From an uncultured Clostridia bacterium (GTDB lineage: Bacteria > Bacillota_A > Clostridia > Christensenellales > Aristaeellaceae): a stretch of DNA of 6,754 bases. Both the position numbers and the translations under genes were made by a program. Below the pieces are notes generated by a model. It was not told the DNA's origin. It did no database searches and saw only the letters and a program-made list of their open reading frames with translations. Positions 1 to 4,801 of the stretch are shown piece after piece. How positions within the stretch are numbered: position 1 is the stretch's first letter; every line of letters begins with the position of its first letter. The DNA is taken from positions 1 to 6,754 of the forward strand of contig CAMBWJ010000101.1 of the NCBI GenBank assembly GCA_945871545.1, written 5' to 3'.

Positions 1-720
1 CAGGTACTGTACGGCAATGGGGATGGTCTTGTATTTCTTGATGTCCAGAACCAGATAGGGCAGCAGGTAGTCGTTCCAGATCCACATGGAATTCAGAATG
101 CCGGTGGAAACGTAGGTGGGCTGCAGGATGGGCATCACGATGGAGAAGAAGGTGCGCACCGGCGTGCAGCCGTCTACCATGGCGCTCTCTTCGATTTCAA
201 TCGGGCAGGACTTCATATATCCGCAGAACATGAACACCGCAAGGCCTGCGCCGAAGCCCAGATACACGATCGGGATCGTGAAGGGCGTGTTCAGCTTGAG
301 GTAGTCGGCCGTCTTGGAGAGGGTGAACATCACCATCTGGAAGGGCACGATCATCGAGAACAGGCAGAGGTAGTACACGCTGCGGGTGAGCTTTGTGCGC
401 ACGCGGCAGATGAACCAGGCGCACATGGAGGTGCACAGCAGGATCAGAATCACGGAAAGCACCGTGATAATCAGGCTGTTTGCGAAGGAATCGAAGAAAC
501 TGATCTTCGTGAGGCCGTTGGTGTAGTTCTCCCAGCCGACGAAGGTCTTTGCATTCGGCAGGGCGAAGGGCAGGCGGCTGATGAAGGCCTTCTTCTTGAA
601 GGAGTTGATCAGCACCAGCAGCAGCGGGTAGATATAGGCGATGGAGATCACGGAGAAGACGAGCGTGAGAATCCAGCTGCCCTTCTTCTGCGGGACTTTT
701 GCTTTCTTTTCGCGGGCCAT
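1..720 (-). CDS. Sugar ABC transporter permease, MalG/UgpE-like (3' end cut by window edge)
   Basis: Inner-membrane permease of a CUT1-type carbohydrate importer, pairing with the MalF-like permease encoded just upstream. Translating from the ATG at 718-720 gives 240 residues with no stop before the window edge; the family usually has about 270-280, so roughly the last 35-40 are missing. Hydrophobic segments lie near residues 16-40, 80-104, 113-134 and 147-168. The EAA loop that docks on the ATPase is at about 173-200: P173, E175, E178-S-A180, D183-G184-C185, then F191-F192, I194, P197 and P201. It differs from the usual EAAxxDGA by Ser and Cys at two positions. The start codon directly follows the TAA of the upstream permease, and a full AAGGAGGTG site sits inside that gene's last codons, so translation is probably coupled. 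Seven cysteines are present, mostly in or near membrane segments. The substrate cannot be read from the sequence. Confidence 0.93.
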   Translation of the reverse strand, partial: MAREKKAKVPQKKGSWILTLVFSVISIAYIYPLLLVLINSFKKKAFISRLPFALPNAKTFVGWENYTNGLTKISFFDSFANSLIITVLSVILILLCTSMCAWFICRVRTKLTRSVYYLCLFSMIVPFQMVMFTLSKTADYLKLNTPFTIPIVYLGFGAGLAVFMFCGYMKSCPIEIEESAMVDGCTPVRTFFSIVMPILQPTYVSTGILNSMWIWNDYLLPYLVLDIKKYKTIPIAVQYL

Positions 721-1569
721 TTACTGCTGCACCTCCTTGCGATTGGTGAGACGCATCTGCACCATGGCAATCAGGGCCACGATGATCGTAAAGACCACGG
801 CCTTCGCCTGACCAGCGCCCTCCCAGCCGTTGCGGCCGTAGAAGGTCTCGTAGATGTCCAGCGCCAGCAGCTTCAGCTTGCCCGAGGACTCCGCGCTCAA
901 CAGCGCGAGGTTCTGGTCGAAGAGCTTGAAGGAGTTGGTCAGCGTCAGGAAGGTACAGATGGTGATGGAGGGCATGACCATCGGAATCTTGATCTTGAAC
1001 AGCGTCTGAAGCGGCGTTGCGCCGTCGATGGACGCGGCCTCGATCAGATCGTCCGGGATGCTCTGCAGGCCGGCGATGTAGATGATCATCATATAGCCCG
1101 CCTGCTGCCACAGCATCAGCACCGTCAGGCCCCAGAAGCCGTAGGCCTCGGAGTAGACCAGCGTGCGTCCGAATTTATCCAGAATGCCGGTCAGCAGCAG
1201 GTTCCAGATCCAGCCCAGCACGATGCCGCCGATCAGGTTCGGCATGAAGAACACCGTGCGGAAGAGGTTGGTGCCCCTGAAGCCGCGCACCAGCAATAGG
1301 GCCAGCACAAAGCCGAATACGTTGATCAGAACCACGTTGACCACCGTGAACAGCGAGGTGAGCCACAGCGAATGCAGGAAATTGGAGCTGGGATCGGTGA
1401 AGATGCGAATGTAGTTCGCCAGTCCCACAAACTGCGCGTCCGTGACCGTTGTGAAATTGCAGAACGAGAGATAGATGCCCATGATGAAGGGAATCAAAAA
1501 CCCGATCAGGAATGCAAGCATGGTTGGCAGCACGAAAATCGGCCAATACTTGCGCATGGATTTCTCCAT
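721..1569 (-). CDS. Sugar ABC transporter permease, MalF/UgpA-like
   Basis: Inner-membrane permease of a CUT1-type sugar importer, 282 residues, a normal length for UgpA/LacF-like members, which lack the large periplasmic insert of E. coli MalF. Hydrophobic segments lie near residues 10-32, 72-95, 105-127, 143-168, 199-215 and 257-272, consistent with six helices. The EAA loop is clear at about 172-200: P172, L175, E177-A-A179, I181-D-G-A184, F191, I193, P196 and P200. The frame is open upstream to an ATG at 1644, but the ATG at 1569 is chosen because AGGAGG lies 8 bases before it, the N-terminus then has the usual short basic lead (EKSMRKYW) before the first helix, and the extra 25 residues do not resemble the family. 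It follows the binding protein gene after a 247-bp gap holding an intrinsic terminator, and its TAA abuts the ATG of the second permease. Family assignment is firm; substrate is unknown. Confidence 0.95.
   Translation of the reverse strand: MEKSMRKYWPIFVLPTMLAFLIGFLIPFIMGIYLSFCNFTTVTDAQFVGLANYIRIFTDPSSNFLHSLWLTSLFTVVNVVLINVFGFVLALLLVRGFRGTNLFRTVFFMPNLIGGIVLGWIWNLLLTGILDKFGRTLVYSEAYGFWGLTVLMLWQQAGYMMIIYIAGLQSIPDDLIEAASIDGATPLQTLFKIKIPMVMPSITICTFLTLTNSFKLFDQNLALLSAESSGKLKLLALDIYETFYGRNGWEGAGQAKAVVFTIIVALIAMVQMRLTNRKEVQQ
730..738 (-). promoter_or_regulatory. Ribosome binding site of the second permease, inside the end of the first
   Basis: On the minus strand this reads AAGGAGGTG, a full match to the anti-Shine-Dalgarno sequence, 9 bases before the ATG at 720. 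It also encodes the K-E-V near the C-terminus of the first permease, so the constraint on that tail may come from ribosome binding. This supports tight translational coupling of the two permeases in a fixed ratio. Confidence 0.88.
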
Positions 1570-1737
1570 AGAACCAACCTCCTGTGTGGCAATCTGCACT
1601 TGTCCGGCAGGCCATATCCGCCTCCGATGGAACCGGGGACGCATATCGCATGCCGTCAGACGCTTTCAAAGCCAGCAAACGCAAAAAATTCAATTCAGCA
1701 GTCATCCTGTTGGATTGTTTGTTTCGGCAAATCGCTG
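1570..1737 (-). other. Leader region of the permease pair, no gene seen
   Basis: About 170 bp between the terminator after the binding protein gene and the first permease. No convincing coding region, RNA gene or well-formed promoter is visible. A TTGAAA hexamer (1664-1669 as its complement) has no good -10 element at 17-18 bases. A partial match to the CcpA cre consensus covers 1655-1669, with only its left half agreeing, and an imperfect hairpin with a one-base bulge covers 1638-1657. Whether the permeases have their own promoter here or depend on read-through is open. Confidence 0.4.
1578..1583 (-). promoter_or_regulatory. Ribosome binding site deciding the first permease start
   Basis: AGGAGG on the minus strand, 8 bases upstream of the ATG at 1569. 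It decides for this start over the in-frame ATG at 1644, which would place the site inside the coding region. Confidence 0.88.
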
Positions 1738-1780
1738 ACAAAACAAATACAGGGTGCGGCGCGGATTCCGCCGCACCCTG
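1738..1780 (-). terminator. Intrinsic terminator between binding protein and permease genes
   Basis: Perfect 11-bp inverted repeat: CAGGGTGCGGC (1750-1760) and its complement at 1770-1780, with a 9-base loop. On the minus strand the stem is followed by TATTTGTTTTGT, a T-rich tail as expected of a Rho-independent terminator. It lies about 37 bases after the binding protein stop. In binding protein-permease operons such an element usually lets only part of the transcripts continue, which keeps permease levels below those of the binding protein; that role is inferred. The same stem can also protect the 3' end of the upstream message. Confidence 0.85.
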
Positions 1781-1784
1781 TTCA

Positions 1785-1798
1785 ATCCCCGAGGGGAT
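1785..1798 (-). repeat. Short palindrome just before the terminator
   Basis: ATCCCC and GGGGAT separated by two bases. As RNA the closest pairs cannot form over a two-base loop, so the hairpin would be weak (four or five pairs). It sits between the binding protein stop and the terminator and may act with it in 3'-end protection. Weak on its own. Confidence 0.3.
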
Positions 1799-1816
1799 CA
1801 GGCGATCTGCAAAGGC

Positions 1817-3079
1817 TTAGTTTGCAGCAGCGATCTCGGCCGCCCAGCCGTCAACGAAAGCGGTGACGACAGCGTCCCACTCGCCGGTGCCCTGCGCATA
1901 GTCGGTCAGAGCAGCGCCAACGCCGTTCTTCCAGGTCTCAGAGGGCATGGTGGTGAAGTTCCAGGTCACGGGAGTCTTGCCAGCGGCGACGGACTCGGCG
2001 GCAACCTTCTTGAAGTAGTTGGTGGATTCTTTGGCGGCCTTGAAGGGGATGTCGAAGCCCATGGTGTCGGCCAGGGTGGTGGTGCCGGTCTCGGAGGTCA
2101 CGAGCCAGTACAGGAAGTCCAGGGTGGCCTGGATGTCAGCCTCGGAGGCCTGGGAGTTGACGCACAGGAAGTTCTCGGTGCCGGTGCACAGGCCCTGGTT
2201 CTCCTCGCCCTCAACGCCGATGTAGATGGGCAGCATGGTCAGGTTCTCGTCCGGGATATACTCGGAGATCGCGCCGTACTCCCAGTCGCCGTTCTGGAAG
2301 AACACGGCCTCCTCGAGCTGGAACTCGGCCTCGGCGTCGGAGCCGGTCTTGGCGGCCAGAGTGGCGGGCTCGCAGGTGGCGTTGTTGATATACAGATCCC
2401 AGATGGCCTTGTAGTTGTCCAGGAAGCTGCCCTTGATGGCATCGGTGGAGGTGATGCCGTCCGCCAGATACTCGTAGTAGATGGGCATGTTGGCCAGGTG
2501 GGTCTTGAAGCGCCAGTCAGAGGAGGAATCCATGCCGGCGGAGGTGAAGGCGGAGAAGCCCAGCTCGTCCTTGCGGGCGGTGATGTCCTCGGCGACGGCC
2601 TTCAGGGTCTCGAAGTTGGTGATGTCGGCAACGCTGTAACCGGCCTTCTCCAGCAGCGCAGTGTTGGTGATCAGGCCGTAGGTCTCGGTCAGGTAGGCGA
2701 CGCCCAGAACCGCGTCGCCGTCCTTCAGCGCGAAGGCGTCGTTGGTCAGCTCGCCGTAGAAGGCGGAACCGGACATGTCATAGCAGTAGTCCTTCCAGGT
2801 CTTCAGGCCGATGGGGCCGTTCACCTGGAACAGGGTGGGAGCCTCGGTCTTGGCGATCTCGGACTTCAGGGTATCCTCGTAGGTGCCGGAGGCGGCGGTG
2901 ATGACGGTCATCGGGACGCCGGTCTCAGCGGTGTAGGCGGCGGCAAGGGCCTCCCAGGCCTCAGCGACCTCGGGCTTGAAGTTGAGGTAGTAGATGGAGC
3001 CGGTCTCCTCGGCGCAGGCGACGGATGCCAGGGACAGCACCAGGGCCAGAGCCAGAATCAGGGAAGTGAACTTCTTCAT
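1817..3079 (-). CDS. Extracellular sugar-binding protein of an ABC transporter (solute-binding family 1)
   Basis: Captures a carbohydrate outside the membrane and delivers it to the permease pair encoded next. The protein has 420 residues, usual for the family. Residues 1-23 form a signal peptide: K2-K3, a hydrophobic core, then S19-V-A-C22-A23 before an acidic mature start. A-C-A fits signal peptidase I cleavage after residue 23, while Cys22 could be a weak lipobox (S-V-A-C, without the usual Leu at -3), so anchoring is uncertain. Mature features fit a two-lobed type I/MalE-like binding protein: an opening beta strand with aligned helix (residues 28-52), the T-x-E-x-Y-G-L-I-T-N segment (131-140) typical of the lobe crossing, and FFQNGDWEYG (260-269), matching the family's F-x-x-G-x-W motif. 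Aromatic residues such as W189, Y201, Y202, W266 and W373 could stack on sugar rings. The start has AAAGGAGA 9 bases upstream and a near-consensus promoter. The substrate cannot be named. Confidence 0.95.
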   Translation of the reverse strand: MKKFTSLILALALVLSLASVACAEETGSIYYLNFKPEVAEAWEALAAAYTAETGVPMTVITAASGTYEDTLKSEIAKTEAPTLFQVNGPIGLKTWKDYCYDMSGSAFYGELTNDAFALKDGDAVLGVAYLTETYGLITNTALLEKAGYSVADITNFETLKAVAEDITARKDELGFSAFTSAGMDSSSDWRFKTHLANMPIYYEYLADGITSTDAIKGSFLDNYKAIWDLYINNATCEPATLAAKTGSDAEAEFQLEEAVFFQNGDWEYGAISEYIPDENLTMLPIYIGVEGEENQGLCTGTENFLCVNSQASEADIQATLDFLYWLVTSETGTTTLADTMGFDIPFKAAKESTNYFKKVAAESVAAGKTPVTWNFTTMPSETWKNGVGAALTDYAQGTGEWDAVVTAFVDGWAAEIAAAN

Positions 3080-3088
3080 GCTTGGGGT

Positions 3089-3096
3089 TCTCCTTT
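3089..3096 (-). promoter_or_regulatory. Ribosome binding site of the binding protein gene
   Basis: AAAGGAGA on the minus strand, 9 bases before the ATG at 3079, which also begins a proper signal peptide. Together they fix the start. Confidence 0.85.
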
Positions 3097-3114
3097 CAGA
3101 ATTGCCATGTCTGT

Positions 3115-3134
3115 TGGGAATGGCGAAATTCCCA
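3115..3134 (-). promoter_or_regulatory. Hairpin or operator-like inverted repeat at the predicted transcript start
   Basis: Perfect 7-bp inverted repeat: TGGGAAT at 3115-3121 and ATTCCCA at 3128-3134, separated by six bases. The predicted start of transcription from the promoter at 3142-3170 falls at about 3135, so the repeat covers roughly +1 to +20. It may be a 5'-terminal stem-loop that stabilises the message, or a DNA operator bound by a dimeric repressor just downstream of the promoter. It does not match the common LacI-family or CcpA operator consensus. Confidence 0.5.
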
Positions 3135-3141
3135 TAACGTA

Positions 3142-3170
3142 ATTTTAGCGCAACCTGCCCAATTTGTCAA
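3142..3170 (-). promoter_or_regulatory. Strong sigma-A promoter of the sugar transporter genes
   Basis: On the minus strand: TTGACA (3165-3170), a 17-base spacer, then TAAAAT (3142-3147). The -35 is a perfect consensus, the -10 differs at one position, and the spacing is optimal. A run of seven A bases (3185-3191 as complement) lies about 15 bases upstream of the -35 and resembles an UP element. The leader to the ATG at 3079 would be about 55 bases. Such a strong promoter suits a highly expressed binding protein; regulation would then need a repressor or the downstream inverted repeat. Confidence 0.87.
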
Positions 3171-3216
3171 CGGGAAATCGTCACTTTTTTTGAAGTAAGT
3201 GCACAGGTTTTATCTG

Positions 3217-4656
3217 TTAATCAACATTTCCGTGTTCCTGCACAGTGCTCTGAATCGTGCCGGTCGCTTCCTTTTTATGGCGATCCAGCTGCGCCAGCGC
3301 CCGGGGATTGTGCGTAAGACTCGCCGGGCCGCCCACGCAGCCGCCCACGCAGGCCATGCCCTCGATGAAATTCTGCTTGAGCTTGCCGGAGCGGGTGATG
3401 GTCAGAAGCTTTCTGCACTCCGCCAGACCGTCGCCGATGGCGGGATCCAGCTTGAACCTGTCCTCGCTCACGCCCTGCTCGTTCAGGGCCTCGCGCACGG
3501 CCTCGGCCAGACCGCCGCAGCGGGCGAAGCCGCGTCCGTAGGGGGAGACGCTGCGCATGTCGGCATTCTCGCACTCCGCGGGATCCACGCCGCGCGCACC
3601 GAACATGGCCTGCATCTCCTCGAAGGTCAGGCTGTAATCCACGAATTCGCCGGCGCGGGTGTTCATGGCCTCGCTCTTCTTGGCGATGCAGGGGCCGATG
3701 AACACGACCTTCGCCGTGGGATCCTTTTCCTTCAGGCGCTGGGCGATGGCGGCCATGGGGGAGAGGGTGTGGGAGACGTAGTTCTTCAGATTCGGGAACT
3801 CCTGCTCCACGAAGCTGACGAAGGCGGGGCAGCAGCTGGAGGTGAGGAAGCCCTTCTCGGCAAGCTCCCCGGCCTCCTGCCAGGCGGTGAGGTCCGCGCC
3901 CTCGGCGGCCTCGGCCACGAAGTAGAAGCCCAGCTTCACCAGCGCGGTGACCAGCTGGCCCACCTTCAGCTTCGGATACTGGGTGGCCACAGCCGGCGCG
4001 ATGATGGCGTAGACGCGGTACTTGCGGTTGTTGTCGGATTCACGGATCAGGCGGATCACGTCGGTGATGTAGGATTCGTCGGTGATCGCGCCGAAGGGGC
4101 AGCGGTACACGCACGCGCCGCAGGAGACGCACTTTTCCTCATTGATGCGGGCCTTGCGGGAGTCGGGGTCGATCTCGATGGCGCGGGTCTTGCAGGCCTC
4201 CACGCAGGGGCGCACCACGCGCACGATGGCGGAGTAGGAGCAGGCGGACAGGCACGCTCCGCACTCCACGCACTTGGTCTTGTCAATCTGCGCGCGCAGG
4301 TTGACGATGGAGATTGCGCCCTTGGGGCAGGTGTTGGCGCAGTAGCGGGCGATGCAGCCGTGGCAGGAGTGGGTCACCTGAATGCCGTCGATGGGGCATT
4401 CGTCGCAGGCGATGGGCAGCACGCGCACGTTGCGGCGACTGTGTCCGCCGCCGCCGATGGCCGCCGAGACGCGCTGGTTGATGATGGCGCGCTCCTTGTA
4501 GATGCAGCAGCGCATGGTGGGCTTCCCCTCGGGGATGATCTCCTCGGGAATGCTGAGCATGTTCTCGGGTAGCAGCTGATCCTCGTAGGCCAGCTCGGCA
4601 ACCTTCTTGAGCACCTTGTACTTGATTTCCTGCACGGAAGTCTCAAAGAACGGCAT
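3217..4656 (-). CDS. hydA: Monomeric [FeFe] hydrogenase, group B-like
   Basis: Predicted cytoplasmic iron-sulfur enzyme interconverting protons and H2, probably with ferredoxin as partner; hydA is the generic name for the catalytic subunit. Of 479 residues, the N-terminal 190 hold the electron-transfer part: C84/C87, a C98xxC101xxxxC106xxxC110P group, C129xxC132xxC135xxxC139, C151xxxC155 and a ferredoxin motif C176xxC179xxC182xxxC186P. The catalytic domain (about 213-445) has all three H-cluster signatures: L1 TSSCCPAF (272-279), L2 IGPCIAKKSE (320-329) and L3 EGMACVGGC (432-440). Cluster ligands would be C276, C323, C436 and C440; C275 fits the proton-relay cysteine. GPC instead of MPC in L2, and GGP after the last ligand, fit group B rather than the classical group A. 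The ATG at 4656 is chosen over one at 4773 because AAGGAGGAG lies 7 bases before it and the upstream stretch covers a terminator hairpin. The HydE/F/G maturases are not in the window. Physiological direction is unknown. Confidence 0.92.
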   Translation of the reverse strand: MPFFETSVQEIKYKVLKKVAELAYEDQLLPENMLSIPEEIIPEGKPTMRCCIYKERAIINQRVSAAIGGGGHSRRNVRVLPIACDECPIDGIQVTHSCHGCIARYCANTCPKGAISIVNLRAQIDKTKCVECGACLSACSYSAIVRVVRPCVEACKTRAIEIDPDSRKARINEEKCVSCGACVYRCPFGAITDESYITDVIRLIRESDNNRKYRVYAIIAPAVATQYPKLKVGQLVTALVKLGFYFVAEAAEGADLTAWQEAGELAEKGFLTSSCCPAFVSFVEQEFPNLKNYVSHTLSPMAAIAQRLKEKDPTAKVVFIGPCIAKKSEAMNTRAGEFVDYSLTFEEMQAMFGARGVDPAECENADMRSVSPYGRGFARCGGLAEAVREALNEQGVSEDRFKLDPAIGDGLAECRKLLTITRSGKLKQNFIEGMACVGGCVGGPASLTHNPRALAQLDRHKKEATGTIQSTVQEHGNVD

Positions 4657-4663
4657 GTTGCAA

Positions 4664-4672
4664 CTCCTCCTT
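4664..4672 (-). promoter_or_regulatory. Ribosome binding site deciding the hydrogenase start
   Basis: AAGGAGGAG on the minus strand, 7 bases before the ATG at 4656. It rules out the in-frame ATGs at 4773, 4701 and 4689, which lie within the two upstream hairpins or their edges. Confidence 0.88.
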
Positions 4673-4679
4673 AATCGTG

Positions 4680-4706
4680 AAAACCCCATGCGGCTGCACA
4701 TGGGGG
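4680..4706 (-). promoter_or_regulatory. Terminator-like hairpin in the hydrogenase leader
   Basis: CCCCATG (4699-4705 as complement) and CATGGGG (4684-4690 as complement) form a perfect 7-bp stem with an 8-base loop on the minus strand, followed at once by TTTT and then, 7 bases later, by the Shine-Dalgarno site. It could be a second terminator for the upstream gene, an attenuator for the hydrogenase, or a 5' stabilising stem. The T-tract is short, so termination would be partial at best. Confidence 0.45.
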
Positions 4707-4730
4707 TCGTCTGAACGTGATTTGTACTTA

Positions 4731-4771
4731 TTAAAAGTTCGGGCCGGGAGGATTGAAATCCTTCCCGGCCC
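4731..4771 (-). terminator. Intrinsic terminator after the envelope protein gene
   Basis: Long hairpin at 4741-4771: nine GC-rich pairs (GGGCCGGGA with TCCCGGCCC), a single bulged base, four more pairs and a four-base loop. On the minus strand it is followed by GAACTTTTAATAA, a modest T-tract. It begins about 30 bases after the TGA at 4802, the right place to end the envelope protein transcript. In the plus direction no T-tract follows. Confidence 0.75.
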
Positions 4772-4801
4772 ATAGGTTTCTGAAGATTTAATTTGTGGAA
4801 A

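Noticed and set aside
197..1111. Minus-strand open frame of 304 codons spanning the junction of the two permeases
   Set aside because: Wrong frame: the translation is Arg/His/Pro-rich, while the two other minus-strand frames give clean permeases with EAA loops, ribosome sites and a stop-start junction.
1655..1669. CcpA cre-like site before the first permease
   Set aside because: Only the left half agrees with the consensus (TTGAAAGCG); the right half has several mismatches, which is within chance for a sequence of this length.
1640..1669. Promoter for the permeases with TTGAAA as -35
   Set aside because: At 17 or 18 bases the -10 candidates (ATATGC, TATGCG) match the consensus poorly and lack the conserved final T.
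1754..3142. Plus-strand open frame of 462 codons opposite the binding protein gene
   Set aside because: Its translation is Gly/Val/Leu-rich low-complexity sequence with no recognisable domain. It mirrors the strong third-position GC bias of the minus-strand gene, which has a signal peptide, promoter, ribosome site and family motifs.
3181..3216. Terminator of the hydrogenase using the stretch around the T7/A7 run
   Set aside because: On the coding strand this run is A7, not T7, and the possible stem (CACTT with AAGTG) has only five pairs and no T-tract after it.
3199..4572. Plus-strand open frame of 457 codons opposite the hydrogenase
   Set aside because: Ala/Gly/His-rich translation without motifs; the minus strand encodes a hydrogenase with all active-site signatures. 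It is a shadow of GC-rich codons.
4657..4773. 39-residue N-terminal extension of the hydrogenase from the ATG at 4773
   Set aside because: The extension would translate through a terminator hairpin and a leader stem, does not resemble the family, and has no ribosome site; AAGGAGGAG is placed for the ATG at 4656.
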